A stretch of DNA of 64,000 nt, from assembly GCF_040529045.1 (NCBI RefSeq), contig NZ_CP131914.1, positions 852,501-916,500 of the forward strand, read 5' to 3'. The position numbers and the translations under genes were made by a program. This document shows, one piece after another, positions 1 to 8,038 of the stretch. Origin of the DNA: Xanthomonas indica. GTDB taxonomy: Bacteria > Pseudomonadota > Gammaproteobacteria > Xanthomonadales > Xanthomonadaceae. The notes below the pieces were generated by a model. It worked only from the letters and a program-made list of their open reading frames with translations, was not told the origin of the DNA and searched no databases. Positions within the stretch are counted from its first letter, which is position 1. The number at the start of each line of letters is the position of its first letter.

Positions 1-819
1 AAGATGACCAGCGACGGCGTGCCGGTGGTGCTGCACGACTGGAACCTGGGCCGCACCACCAACGTCTGGACCAGCCGTGCCGGCGAGACCAAGTACGACC
101 CGATGACCAACCAGGGCTACAACCCGTCGATCACCGTGACCCCGTGGTCGGTGGTGAGCGGCCTGTTCCTGCTGACCCCCGACCGCCGCACCACCACCGG
201 CTACCACGTGCCGCGCGTGGACGAGCTGTTCTCCTACTTCAAGGCGCACGGCCTGAAGACCCCGATCGTGTTCGACATCAAGACCGCCGACGCGGTCCGT
301 GCGGTGTCGCGTGCGGCCGACGCCGCGTTCTCGGCGGCCTCGCCCAGCTTCGTCGCGGCCAAGGTCAACGCCACCCTGTACCCGAGCCGCTCGGCGTTCC
401 GTGCCGATGGCAGCAGCATGGTCGGCATCCCGGTGTTCACCACCAACATGCTGACCAAGATCAACGTCAACAATGCCGTCTCGGCCTGGCTGGACACCAA
501 GCAGGCGATGGAGATCAACGTCAAGCAGGTCGGCGGCCTGTTGCAGGACGAGGCCGATCGCGTGCGCGAACGCGGCGTGCGCGTGGGCGTGTTCCAGGCG
601 ATTCCGGACAGCCCGCGCGCCGGGGAGTTCTACCAGAACAGCGGCGCCTGCTGCTATCGGCTGTCGGACCTGTACTTCTCCTATTCCGGCGGCCGCGACA
701 CCGCCGACAACCGTGGCGATCTCAACTTCATCGTCAACCAGGAGGCGTTCAGCCTGATCACCACCGACGATCCGAAGGCGGCGATCGCCTACCTCAAGGC
801 GCGCGACAAGCACGACTGA
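1..819 (+). CDS. Glycerophosphodiester phosphodiesterase family protein (5' end missing)
   Basis: The reading frame is open at the left edge, so only the last 272 residues are seen; the ATG at base 4 is probably internal. A His-Asp pair (HDWNLGRTT, about residue 13) matches the GDPD motif of TIM-barrel phosphodiesterases, which hydrolyse deacylated phospholipids to an alcohol and glycerol 3-phosphate. Later segments (VFDIKT near residue 92, MEINVKQ near 170, TTDDP near the end) fit barrel strands with acidic metal ligands. The family assignment is good but the substrate is unknown. A hairpin terminator follows at 835-863. Confidence 0.75.
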   Translation, partial: KMTSDGVPVVLHDWNLGRTTNVWTSRAGETKYDPMTNQGYNPSITVTPWSVVSGLFLLTPDRRTTTGYHVPRVDELFSYFKAHGLKTPIVFDIKTADAVRAVSRAADAAFSAASPSFVAAKVNATLYPSRSAFRADGSSMVGIPVFTTNMLTKINVNNAVSAWLDTKQAMEINVKQVGGLLQDEADRVRERGVRVGVFQAIPDSPRAGEFYQNSGACCYRLSDLYFSYSGGRDTADNRGDLNFIVNQEAFSLITTDDPKAAIAYLKARDKHD

Positions 820-834
820 GTCCTGGTACGTCTG

Positions 835-863
835 GCGGCCGGCCCTGCGGTCGGCCGCTTTTT
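835..863 (+). terminator. Rho-independent terminator after the GDPD-like gene
   Basis: A 7-bp GC stem (gcggccg at 835-841 pairing with cggccgc at 852-858) encloses a 10-nt loop and is followed by five T residues (859-863). It lies 16 nt after the stop codon and ends the upstream transcript before the parvulin gene. Confidence 0.7.
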
Positions 864-913
864 GCGGCCGCGGCGCTCCGCCGCCGCGCGCCGCCTCTTT
901 CCCGGAGAAGCGC

Positions 914-1798
914 ATGTTCCTTCCTTTCGCCAAGTCCGCCTTCGCCAAGTCCGTCGTGCTGGCCGCCTGCGCGCTGAGCGCCGTCGCCGCGCTGGCCGCG
1001 CCCGTCGCCGACCGCGGTGCCACCGATCCGGTGGTCCTGCGCGTGGGCGCACAGCAGTTCACCGCCAGCGAGTACCGCGCGCTGGTCGGCAATGACGTCC
1101 GCAGCCTCGCCAAGATCGACGACCCGTCCATCGTGCGCCGTTTCGCCGATCGCGCCATCCTGCTGGAGCAGGCCAGGCAGCAGCATCTGCAGGACGATCC
1201 TGTGGTGGCCGCGCGCCTGCGCCAGGCCGCCGACGCGATCCTGGCCGACGCCGCGAAGGCGCGGCTCGGGACCGATGTGCAGATCGACGAGGCGAGGCTG
1301 CGCCAGCAGTTCGCCGCGCACCCGGACGACTACACCGAATACCATCTGCGGCATCTGTTCGTCGCGCTGCGCCCGCAGGGCGGACCGCGTGCCGGGCAAA
1401 CGCTGAGCGAGGCGCACGCGCTGCAGCGCGCCGAGGCGCTCAAGCGTCAGCTCGACGGCGGCGCCGACTTCGCCACGTTGGCGAAGCGCGAATCCGACGA
1501 CGCCGCCAGCGCCGGCGAGGGCGGGCAGCTGTCGCCGACCTTCGGCCGCTACCTGGCCGATGCCTTCGTCGCGCCGATCCGCCAGCTTGCGGTAGATCAG
1601 GTGTCTGCGCCGGTACGCGGCCCCGATGGCTATCACCTGATCCGCCTGGATGCGAAGACCGATGCGACGTTCGAGACGGCGCGCGGGCAGATCGCCCTGC
1701 AGTTGCGCGAGCAGGCCGCCGACTACGCCATGCAGCGGCTGCGCGCGGCGCAGCCGATCGCCTTCGACCGCGCGGCCTACGCGGCCGCGGCGCAGTGA
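914..1798 (+). CDS. Periplasmic parvulin-type peptidyl-prolyl isomerase
   Basis: 294 residues with an N-terminal hydrophobic segment (about residues 10-28, ending AALAA) that reads as a signal peptide. The middle is helical and Gln/Asp-rich, like the chaperone part of SurA/PrsA proteins. Residues about 140-250 form a rotamase (PpiC) domain with YTEYHLRHLFV, FATLAKRESDD, GEGGQLSPTFG and GPDGYHLIRLD. Such proteins isomerise X-Pro bonds during folding of exported proteins. The stop overlaps the start of the next gene, so the two are probably one operon. It is shorter than SurA (about 430 residues) and has a single rotamase domain, so its clients are unknown. Confidence 0.85.
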   Translation: MFLPFAKSAFAKSVVLAACALSAVAALAAPVADRGATDPVVLRVGAQQFTASEYRALVGNDVRSLAKIDDPSIVRRFADRAILLEQARQQHLQDDPVVAARLRQAADAILADAAKARLGTDVQIDEARLRQQFAAHPDDYTEYHLRHLFVALRPQGGPRAGQTLSEAHALQRAEALKRQLDGGADFATLAKRESDDAASAGEGGQLSPTFGRYLADAFVAPIRQLAVDQVSAPVRGPDGYHLIRLDAKTDATFETARGQIALQLREQAADYAMQRLRAAQPIAFDRAAYAAAAQ

Positions 1799-2643
1799 GC
1801 ATGGCGGGGTCGCGGCGCCGCCTGCTCTGGCTCGGCGGCGCAGCCGTGGCGGCGGTGGCGCTCGCGGCCATGCGGACGCCATCGGCGGCAGTGCCCGCCG
1901 CGCCCCCGCGCGCGGCGGCGCTGGCGCCCTCGCCACGACCGCCAGCGTTGAGCACGCCGATGCCCTCCGCGTCCGCCGGCACCGCGCCCGACGCGACACC
2001 CGCGCCCGCGACCAGCGAGGCGCAACGCCTGTACACCACCGCGATGCTGGCGCTGGATTGCCGGCAACGCGCGCAGGCGCCGCCCAGTCCGGTCGTGCTG
2101 CCGGGCGCGGACAAGGACGACCCTGCGACCGCTGCGGCGCGCCGCGTCGCCGAACAGCGCCGGCGCGCGGCCTGCCGCGACGTCGCCCAACTCGATGCGG
2201 CACAGATCGAGGCGATGCTGCACAGCGCGGCCGCACGCGGCGATGCGGATGCGCAGCGCTACCTCCTGACCCGGCGCGTGGCGCAGGTGGTGGCACGGGC
2301 TGGCGCCACCGACGCGGACGGGCAACGCACGCCACTGTCGGCCGCCGACGAGCGCGACGCCGAGGAGGTGGTGACGCAACTGGAAGACCGCGCGCTGCAT
2401 GGCGACCGCGGGTCCATCGACGCGTTGGCGCAACTGCTGCGCGCGCCCTGGCTGGCGGTGGCCGACCCGCCGTATGCCGCGGCCTGGCAACTGGCCGCGC
2501 GGCAGGCGCCGGAGCGGCCGTTCCCGCCGCCGGAACAGGCGCTCGGCGCCGAGGAACTGCTCGACGGCTTGAACGAGGCGCAGCGGCAGCAGGCGCTGCG
2601 CCTGGCGCCGGCGCTGTTCGCGCAGTGCTGCGCGCGGCGCTGA
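1795..2643 (+). CDS. Hypothetical membrane-anchored protein
   Basis: The GTG start at 1795 overlaps the isomerase stop by 4 nt (GTGA); an ATG two codons later (1801) is an alternative. The 282-residue product starts with RRR and a hydrophobic stretch (about residues 10-28), then an Ala/Pro-rich linker, then a charged, Ala-rich helical domain with several Cys (CRQR, ACRD, CCARR at the end). This looks like a periplasmic domain on an N-terminal anchor. I do not recognise the family. Coupling to the isomerase suggests a role in envelope protein folding, which is inference only. Confidence 0.65.
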   Translation: MSMAGSRRRLLWLGGAAVAAVALAAMRTPSAAVPAAPPRAAALAPSPRPPALSTPMPSASAGTAPDATPAPATSEAQRLYTTAMLALDCRQRAQAPPSPVVLPGADKDDPATAAARRVAEQRRRAACRDVAQLDAAQIEAMLHSAAARGDADAQRYLLTRRVAQVVARAGATDADGQRTPLSAADERDAEEVVTQLEDRALHGDRGSIDALAQLLRAPWLAVADPPYAAAWQLAARQAPERPFPPPEQALGAEELLDGLNEAQRQQALRLAPALFAQCCARR

Positions 2644-2721
2644 ATGGCCCGGTGCCCCGGGGTTTGGCCGCTGCGGCGGCTGCAGTCAGAATAGCGGCCG
2701 GCTCCCCGTCCCGGATTTCCC

Positions 2722-3498
2722 TTGAAGATCGCCAGCTGGAACGTCAACTCGCTCAACGTGCGCCTGCCGCACCTGCAACAGTGGCTGGCCGGGTTCGCGC
2801 CGGACGTGGTCGGGATCCAGGAGACCAAGCTGGAGGACCACAAGTTTCCCGACACGGCGCTGGCCGAGGCCGGCTACCGCAGCGTGTTCGCCGGGCAGAA
2901 GACCTACAACGGCGTGGCGATCCTGTCGCGCGCGCCGATCAGCGACGTGCAGATCGGCGTGCCGGGCCTGGAGGACGAACAGAAGCGCGCCATCGCCGCC
3001 ACCGTCGGCGACCTGCGCATCGTCAATCTGTACGTGGTCAACGGCCAGGACGTGGGCACCGACAAGTACGCCTACAAGCTGCGCTGGCTGGAGGCGGTGC
3101 ACGCCTGGCTGGCCGACGAGCTGCAGCGGCATCCGCGGCTGGTGGTGCTGGGCGACTTCAACATCGCCCCGGACGCGCGCGACGTGCACGATCCGCTGGT
3201 GTGGAGCGACAACCACATCCTCACCTCCACCGCCGAGCGCGGCGCCCTGCACAAGCTGCTCGCCCTCGGCCTGCACGACGGTTTCCGCCTGCACCATGCC
3301 GATGGCGGCATCTTCAGCTGGTGGGATTACCGCCAAGCCGGCTTCCGCCGCGACCTGGGCCTGCGCATCGACCTGACCCTGGTGTCCGAGGCGCTGAAGG
3401 CGCGCACCCGCGGGGCCGGCATCGACCGCGAGCCACGGACCTGGGACCGCCCCAGCGACCATGCGCCGGCCTGGGTCGAACTGGAGCCGGCAGCATGA
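2722..3498 (+). CDS. xthA: Exodeoxyribonuclease III
   Basis: 258 residues of the EEP nuclease fold. The TTG start is chosen because the conserved N-terminus MKIASWNVNSLN begins there. Visible family motifs are IQETKLED (metal-binding Glu), VVNGQDVGT, LGDFNIAP (Asp/Asn catalytic pair), WSWWDYR-like IFSWWDYRQ, RIDLTLVS and the terminal PSDHAPAW (catalytic Asp-His). The enzyme removes nucleotides 3'-5' from duplex DNA and cuts at abasic sites in base-excision repair. A TATAAT-like cagaat lies at 2688-2693. The stop overlaps the next gene by 4 nt. Confidence 0.95.
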   Translation: MKIASWNVNSLNVRLPHLQQWLAGFAPDVVGIQETKLEDHKFPDTALAEAGYRSVFAGQKTYNGVAILSRAPISDVQIGVPGLEDEQKRAIAATVGDLRIVNLYVVNGQDVGTDKYAYKLRWLEAVHAWLADELQRHPRLVVLGDFNIAPDARDVHDPLVWSDNHILTSTAERGALHKLLALGLHDGFRLHHADGGIFSWWDYRQAGFRRDLGLRIDLTLVSEALKARTRGAGIDREPRTWDRPSDHAPAWVELEPAA

Positions 3499-3926
3499 GC
3501 GAGCGCCACCTGCGCCGCTGCATCGACAAGGTCGGCGATACCGCGATCGCGCCGCTGCACCGGCTGAGCTGCCACTGCGGTGCGGTGCAGATCGACCTCG
3601 AGCTGCCGCACGGCATCGTCGACCCGCGCCGCTGCAACTGCTCGCTGTGCCGGCGCCGCGGCGCCATCGTCGCCTCGGTGCCGCTGGCCGCCCTGCATGT
3701 CCGCCAGGGCGAGCAGGCGCTGCGCCTGTACCAGTTCCATACCCACACCGCACAGCACTACTTCTGCAGTACCTGCGGCATCTACACGCATCATCGGCGC
3801 CGCTCCGATCCCAGCCTGTACGGCTACAACGTCGGCTGCCTGGAAGGCGTGGACCCGTATGCGCTGGCCATCGCGGTACCGGTCGAGGACGGTGTGCGGC
3901 ACCCGGCCGATCGCGCTGCGCCGTGA
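3495..3926 (+). CDS. GFA-fold zinc protein (Mss4-like)
   Basis: 143 residues starting at an ATG that overlaps the xthA stop (ATGA). Cysteine clusters LSCHCGAVQ, CNCSLCRRRG and FCSTCGIYTHH are the zinc ligands of the GFA/CENP-V (Mss4-like) fold. Founding members were described as glutathione-dependent formaldehyde-activating enzymes, but most family members have no proven reaction. Translational coupling to xthA suggests co-expression. The fold is secure, the function is not. Confidence 0.85.
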   Translation: MSERHLRRCIDKVGDTAIAPLHRLSCHCGAVQIDLELPHGIVDPRRCNCSLCRRRGAIVASVPLAALHVRQGEQALRLYQFHTHTAQHYFCSTCGIYTHHRRRSDPSLYGYNVGCLEGVDPYALAIAVPVEDGVRHPADRAAP

Positions 3927-3943
3927 GCCGGGGCACAAACGCA

Positions 3944-3967
3944 AAACGCCCGGCGAACCGGGCGTTT
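3944..3967. terminator. Bidirectional terminator between convergent genes
   Basis: The 8-bp palindrome acgcccgg / ccgggcgt closes a cgaa tetraloop, with A residues on the left and TTT on the right. It sits between the ends of the GFA-like gene (+) and the GlsB-like gene (-) and can serve both. Confidence 0.65.
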
Positions 3968-3990
3968 GCGCAAGCGGCGGGGGCGACGCG

Positions 3991-4242
3991 TCAGCGCGCG
4001 CGGCCGCGGGTGAACAGGTTGACGATCGCCAGCAGGATGATCGCGCCGATCAGCGAATACAGGAACGTCCACAGGGTGATCGCCTGGTTGATGCCGCCGC
4101 CGAACAGCCAGCCGGCGATCAGCGCGCCGACGATGCCGACCACGATGTTCAGGATGATGCCCTGCTGTGCGTCACGGCGCATGATGATGCTGGCCAGCCA
4201 GCCCACGATGCCGCCGACGATCAACCAGATGATGATGCCCAT
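3991..4242 (-). CDS. GlsB/YeaQ/YmgE family stress-response membrane protein
   Basis: 83 residues, mostly membrane: MGIIIWLIVGGIVGWLAS, then NIVVGIVGALIAGWLFGG, then a third hydrophobic segment (about 55-75), ending in TRGRAR. The Gly-rich helices and length match the transglycosylase-associated (GlsB/YeaQ/YmgE) family of small inner-membrane proteins, often stress-induced; the molecular role is unknown. A GAGGAG Shine-Dalgarno sequence lies 8 nt before the ATG. It shares the bidirectional terminator at 3944-3967. Confidence 0.9.
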   Translation of the reverse strand: MGIIIWLIVGGIVGWLASIIMRRDAQQGIILNIVVGIVGALIAGWLFGGGINQAITLWTFLYSLIGAIILLAIVNLFTRGRAR

Positions 4243-4371
4243 GCGTCAGACTCCTCGGTTCGGCCCACACCCGGAGCGGTGGGGTGGGCGCCATTTAAGG
4301 AGCGCCGCCGTGAAGCGACCGTATAGCGCCGGCCGCGCTGCGCAGCCGCCATTGCGCTTTGTGGGCGCGGC

Positions 4372-4998
4372 GTGAGCGTACCGGTGCCGCCCAGTCCCGC
4401 CCCGACCGCGGAGTCGCCGGAGTGGCGCTTCGGTCCGGTGGCAGTGTGGTTGCGCCCGCATCCGCCGCGCACCTCCGGCGAGGCGCAGGCGCGACGCCTG
4501 CTGGCCGGCGAACTGGCGATGCCGGCGGCGCAGTTGCCGTTGCGCCGCGACGCCCGCGGCCGGCCCGGGCTGCACGCACCGCTGGCGCACGTGGACACCG
4601 GCTGGAGCCACAGCGGCGACTACCTGCTGGTGGCGGTCGCCGCGCATGCGCGGCTGGGCGTGGACATCGAGCGCCAGCGGCCGCGGCCGCGCCTGCTGGA
4701 ACTGGCGCAGCGCTTCTTCCATCCGGACGAGGTCGCGCTGCTGGCCGCGCTGGCGGCGCCGGCCCGCGAGGCACTGTTCTTCCGCCTGTGGTGCGCCAAG
4801 GAGGCGCTGCTCAAGGCGCATGGCCACGGCATCGCCTTCGGCCTGCACCGGCTGCGCTTCGCCGAGGACGCCGGCGGCGCGCTGCGCCTGGTCTGGTGCG
4901 ACCCGGGGCTGGGCCCGGTCGCGGCCTGGCACCTGCACGAATGGGAGGCCGCGCCCGGCTACCGGGCCGCCCTGGCCTGGTGCGCGGCGTCGGCCTAG
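4372..4998 (+). CDS. 4'-phosphopantetheinyl transferase superfamily protein
   Basis: 208 residues from a GTG start. It has the Sfp-type signature: [10 protein letters not shown] (Mg-binding Asp/Glu, about residues 93-102) and [18 protein letters not shown] (about 137-154). The enzyme moves phosphopantetheine from CoA to the serine of a carrier protein. No carrier gene lies beside it, so the substrate is inferred. The pigment ACP at 51861 needs such an enzyme and is the only carrier protein in the window; other acyl or peptidyl carriers in the genome are alternatives. Confidence 0.88.
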   Translation: MSVPVPPSPAPTAESPEWRFGPVAVWLRPHPPRTSGEAQARRLLAGELAMPAAQLPLRRDARGRPGLHAPLAHVDTGWSHSGDYLLVAVAAHARLGVDIERQRPRPRLLELAQRFFHPDEVALLAALAAPAREALFFRLWCAKEALLKAHGHGIAFGLHRLRFAEDAGGALRLVWCDPGLGPVAAWHLHEWEAAPGYRAALAWCAASA

Positions 4999-5032
4999 CG
5001 CGGCGCGCGCTTCGGGCCGCGGCGGCACCTGC

Positions 5033-5038
5033 GATAAT
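5033..5038 (+). promoter_or_regulatory. -10 element of rsmG (leaderless configuration)
   Basis: GATAAT lies exactly 6 nt before the rsmG ATG, so transcription would start at or next to the start codon. No Shine-Dalgarno is seen and no good -35 is visible. The same geometry is found at five other genes here. Confidence 0.5.
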
Positions 5039-5044
5039 CCGCCG

Positions 5045-5686
5045 ATGACCAATGCCTCCCTTCCCGATTCCGTCCGCGTCGCGCTCGAGCAGGGCCTGCA
5101 CGCGCAAGGCCTGGACGCCGCCGCACTGGCGCCGCCGCTGCTGGCCTACCTGGCGCTGCTGACGCGCTGGAACCGCACCTACAACCTGACCGCGATCCGC
5201 GACCCGCACGAGATGGTGACCCGCCACCTGCTGGATTCGCTGGCAATGCAGCCGTTCGCCAGCGAGGGCGCACTGGCCGACCTGGGCACCGGCCCGGGGC
5301 TGCCCGGCATTCCACTGGCGATCGCGCGGCCGCAACTGCGGGTGACCCTGGTCGAGAGCAACGGCAAGAAGGCGCGGTTCCTGCGCGAGGCGGTGCGCCA
5401 GCTGCGCCTGGACAACGCGCGGGTGGCCGAATCGCGCGCCGAGGCGCTGCACGAGGCCGGCGCCTACGATCTGCTGACCGCGCGCGCGCTGGATACCCTG
5501 GCCGGCATCGTCGCCGTCGGCGGCCACCTGTTGCGCCCCGGCGGGCGTCTGCTGGCCATGAAGGGCGTGCGCCCGGACGAGGAGATCGCCGCGCTGCCGC
5601 CGGGCTGGGTGGCGCCGACGGTGCACCCGCTGCAGGTCCCCGGCCTGGGCGCCGACCGCCACCTGGTGGTGGTCGAGCGCGGTTGA
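5045..5686 (+). CDS. rsmG: 16S rRNA (guanine527-N7) methyltransferase RsmG
   Basis: 213 residues, the usual length for RsmG (GidB). The N-terminus has the family motif [20 protein letters not shown]; the SAM-binding site is [16 protein letters not shown] (about residues 78-93), followed by [14 protein letters not shown] and TARALDTL. It methylates N7 of G527 in 16S rRNA; loss of RsmG gives low-level streptomycin resistance in other bacteria. parA and parB follow on the same strand, the standard gidB-parA-parB order. A -10 hexamer 6 nt before the ATG suggests a leaderless mRNA. Confidence 0.96.
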   Translation: MTNASLPDSVRVALEQGLHAQGLDAAALAPPLLAYLALLTRWNRTYNLTAIRDPHEMVTRHLLDSLAMQPFASEGALADLGTGPGLPGIPLAIARPQLRVTLVESNGKKARFLREAVRQLRLDNARVAESRAEALHEAGAYDLLTARALDTLAGIVAVGGHLLRPGGRLLAMKGVRPDEEIAALPPGWVAPTVHPLQVPGLGADRHLVVVERG

Positions 5687-5775
5687 GCGGCGGCCGCGGC
5701 CGGCCCCGATTTCCGCCAGGGGGGGCTGTGACCGCATAATGCCCGGTCCCACCCCATCGCCGACGAGGCTCCCGC

Positions 5776-6573
5776 ATGGCCCGCATCATCGCCATCGCCA
5801 ACCAGAAGGGCGGCGTCGGCAAGACCACCACGGCGGTCAATCTGGCCGCGTCGCTGGCGCGGCAGTCGCAGCGCGTGCTGCTGGTGGACCTGGACTCGCA
5901 GGGCAATGCGACCATGGGCAGCGGCATCGACAAGCGCGAGCTGGCCGCCTCCACCTGCGACGTGCTGCTCGGCGAGAGCAGCGCCGAACAGATCCGGGTG
6001 ACCGCGCCGGAGGGCTTCGACCTGCTGCCGGGCAACATCGATCTCACCGCCGCCGAGATCCAGCTGATGGACCAGCCGGCGCGCGAGCAGCGGCTGAAGA
6101 CCGCGCTGGCGCCGCTGCGCGAGGCCTACGACTTCATCCTGATCGACTGCCCGCCGGCGCTGTCGCTGCTGACCCTGAACGCGTTGACCGCCGCCGATTC
6201 GGTGATCGTGCCGATGCAGTGCGAGTACTACGCGCTGGAAGGGTTGACCGCGCTGCTGGAGACGATCGAGGCGCTGCGCGCCGAACTGAATCCGGCGCTG
6301 GAGATCGAAGGCGTGCTGCGCACCATGTTCGACGTGCGCAACAACCTGGCCAACGCGGTGTCGGCGGAGCTGACCAACCACTTCGGCGACAAGGTGTTCC
6401 GCACCATCGTGCCGCGCAACGTGCGCCTAGCCGAGGCGCCCAGCCATGGCCAGAGCATCGTCGGCTACGACCGCACCTCGCGCGGCGGCGTCGCCTACCT
6501 GGGACTGGCCGGCGAGATCGTGCGCCGCCGCAACGAACGCAATCGGCCGATGCCGGCCATGGAGACGTACTGA
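5776..6573 (+). CDS. parA: Chromosome-partitioning ATPase ParA
   Basis: 265 residues. The deviant Walker A motif is KGGVGKTT at residues 11-18, with LLVDLDSQGNAT (A') and ILIDCPPALS (Walker B) following, and a conserved PMQCEYYALEG. ParA forms an ATP-dependent gradient on the nucleoid that moves ParB-parS complexes and thus chromosome origins. CATAAT at 5735-5740 is a plausible -10 with about a 30-nt leader. The stop overlaps the parB start by one base, so the two are translated together. Confidence 0.97.
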   Translation: MARIIAIANQKGGVGKTTTAVNLAASLARQSQRVLLVDLDSQGNATMGSGIDKRELAASTCDVLLGESSAEQIRVTAPEGFDLLPGNIDLTAAEIQLMDQPAREQRLKTALAPLREAYDFILIDCPPALSLLTLNALTAADSVIVPMQCEYYALEGLTALLETIEALRAELNPALEIEGVLRTMFDVRNNLANAVSAELTNHFGDKVFRTIVPRNVRLAEAPSHGQSIVGYDRTSRGGVAYLGLAGEIVRRRNERNRPMPAMETY

Positions 6574-7493
6574 TGAGTGCCAAGCCCCCCGCCCTCGGAG
6601 CGAAGAAGCGCGGCCTCGGCCGTGGCCTGGAAGCGCTGCTGGGGCCGAAGGGCGCGGCGGCGCCGGTGCCCACCGCCGAGCTGCAGCCGGGCGAGAGCCT
6701 GCGCCGTCTGCCGGTCGGCCAGCTGCAGCCGGGCAAGTACCAGCCGCGCCAGGAGATGGACGAGGCCAAGCTGCAGGAGCTGGCCGAGTCGATCAAGGCG
6801 CAGGGCGTGATCCAGCCGATCGTCGCCCGCGAACTGGCCCCGGGCAGTTTCGAGATCGTCGCCGGCGAACGCCGCTGGCGCGCCTCGCAGCTGGCCGGCC
6901 TCAGCGAGGTGCCGGTGGTGGTGCGCGAGCTGGACGATCGCACCGTCATCGCCATGGCGCTGATCGAGAACATCCAGCGCGAGGACCTCAATCCGCTGGA
7001 AGAGGCGCAGGCGCTGCAGCGGCTGATCGACGAATTCTCGCTGACCCATGCCGAGGCCGCCGAAGCGGTGGGCCGCTCGCGCGCCTCGGTGTCCAACCTG
7101 CTGCGCCTGCTGGAACTGCCGCCGGCGATCCGCGCGCTGCTGGAAGCGCGGCGCCTGGAGATGGGCCATGCGCGCGCGCTGCTGACGCTGTCGCCGGAAC
7201 TGGCCAGCCGCCTGGCCTCCGACGCCGCCGACCAGGGCTGGTCGGTGCGCGAGGTCGAGCACCGCGCGCAGCAGTTCGCCGCCGGCAAGGTGCCGAGCAA
7301 CCGCAAGGCCAAGCCGGCGCGCACCGCGCCGCAGGCCGACATCGCCTCGCTGGAGACCGAGCTGTCCGAGTCGCTGGGCACCAAGGTGTCCATCGCCCAC
7401 GGCCGCGGCGGCAAGGGCAAGCTGGTGATCCACTACACCGACCTGGACACGCTGGACGGCGTGCTCGAGAAACTGCGCCCGCGGCAGGCCTGA
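6573..7493 (+). CDS. parB: Chromosome-partitioning protein ParB
   Basis: 306 residues. The N-terminal basic segment KKRGLGRGLEALLG is the typical ParA-interacting end. The ParB/Srx CTPase domain shows KYQPRQ, GVIQPIV and the GERRWRA box; ENIQREDLNPLEEA leads into a helix-turn-helix (AVGRSRASVSNLLRLL, about residues 168-183); a C-terminal dimerisation domain ends LDGVLEKLR. It binds parS, spreads on DNA using CTP and stimulates ParA. No consensus parS was noticed inside this window. Confidence 0.97.
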   Translation: MSAKPPALGAKKRGLGRGLEALLGPKGAAAPVPTAELQPGESLRRLPVGQLQPGKYQPRQEMDEAKLQELAESIKAQGVIQPIVARELAPGSFEIVAGERRWRASQLAGLSEVPVVVRELDDRTVIAMALIENIQREDLNPLEEAQALQRLIDEFSLTHAEAAEAVGRSRASVSNLLRLLELPPAIRALLEARRLEMGHARALLTLSPELASRLASDAADQGWSVREVEHRAQQFAAGKVPSNRKAKPARTAPQADIASLETELSESLGTKVSIAHGRGGKGKLVIHYTDLDTLDGVLEKLRPRQA

Positions 7494-7526
7494 GCGCCGC
7501 CTGCGTCCGCCAGGACCGCTTCCGCC

Positions 7527-7835
7527 ATGCATCCCAGCAAGGTCGACCGCCACCATCTGCTGCGCCTGACCGACCTGCCCAACGTCGGGCCGGCCTGCGA
7601 GAAGGACCTGCGCCTGATCGGCATCCGCGTGCCCGCGCACCTGCATGGCCGCGATCCCTACGACATGTATGCGCAGCTGTGCCTGCGCACCGGGGTGGTG
7701 CACGACCACTGCGTGATCGACGTGTTCCTGTCGATCGTGCGCTTCATGCAGGGCGAGACGCCGCGTCCGTGGTGGGAGTTCAGCAAGGAGCGCAAGGCGG
7801 CGCTGGCCAAGGACGCGCCGCTGACCCTGCGCTGA
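7527..7835 (+). CDS. Helix-hairpin-helix protein of the Cdd1 / mitomycin-resistance type
   Basis: 102 residues. LTDLPNVGPACEKDLRLIGI (about residues 12-31) is a helix-hairpin-helix, followed by DPYDMYAQLC and VIDVFLSIVRFM, and a Trp-rich tail PRPWWEFSKERKAA. The layout matches small proteins named Cdd1 (pathogenicity locus) or McrB-like mitomycin resistance. HhH domains usually bind DNA non-specifically, but no reaction is known for this family. It lies 33 nt after parB and could be co-transcribed. Confidence 0.75.
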   Translation: MHPSKVDRHHLLRLTDLPNVGPACEKDLRLIGIRVPAHLHGRDPYDMYAQLCLRTGVVHDHCVIDVFLSIVRFMQGETPRPWWEFSKERKAALAKDAPLTLR

Positions 7836-7875
7836 GGCCGCGCGCCGCGGCGCGCACCAGCAACCGGAGCATTGC

Positions 7876-7980
7876 ATGAGCAACGAGGACACGCAGATCA
7901 GCCCGGGCGGCAGCCCGATCCTGCAGCACCGCCGGGCGGGCGCCGTCGATCCGGGCGGCGTCAACGCCCGCCTGCCCTGA
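7876..7980 (+). CDS. Possible 34-residue hypothetical protein
   Basis: A short frame starting MSNEDTQISPGGSPILQHRR and ending NARLP. An accGGAGc sequence 6-10 nt before the ATG can act as ribosome-binding site. The product is hydrophilic, with no membrane or signal sequence. It lies between the HhH gene and the epimerase gene on the same strand. I do not recognise it; it could be spurious. Confidence 0.4.
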   Translation: MSNEDTQISPGGSPILQHRRAGAVDPGGVNARLP

Positions 7981-8038
7981 TCGTTGCCGTGTCGCGACGC
8001 CCGCCGTTTCTTCGCCTTTCGCTTTCCAGGATTCCGCC

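Noticed and set aside
794-2335. A 513-codon minus-strand frame over the parvulin and its neighbour
   Set aside because: Arg/Ala-rich composition and no motifs; the plus-strand genes have signal peptide and rotamase motifs.
5776-7493. parS sites near parAB
   Set aside because: No tgtttcacgtgaaaca-like palindrome was seen by eye in this region or elsewhere in the window.
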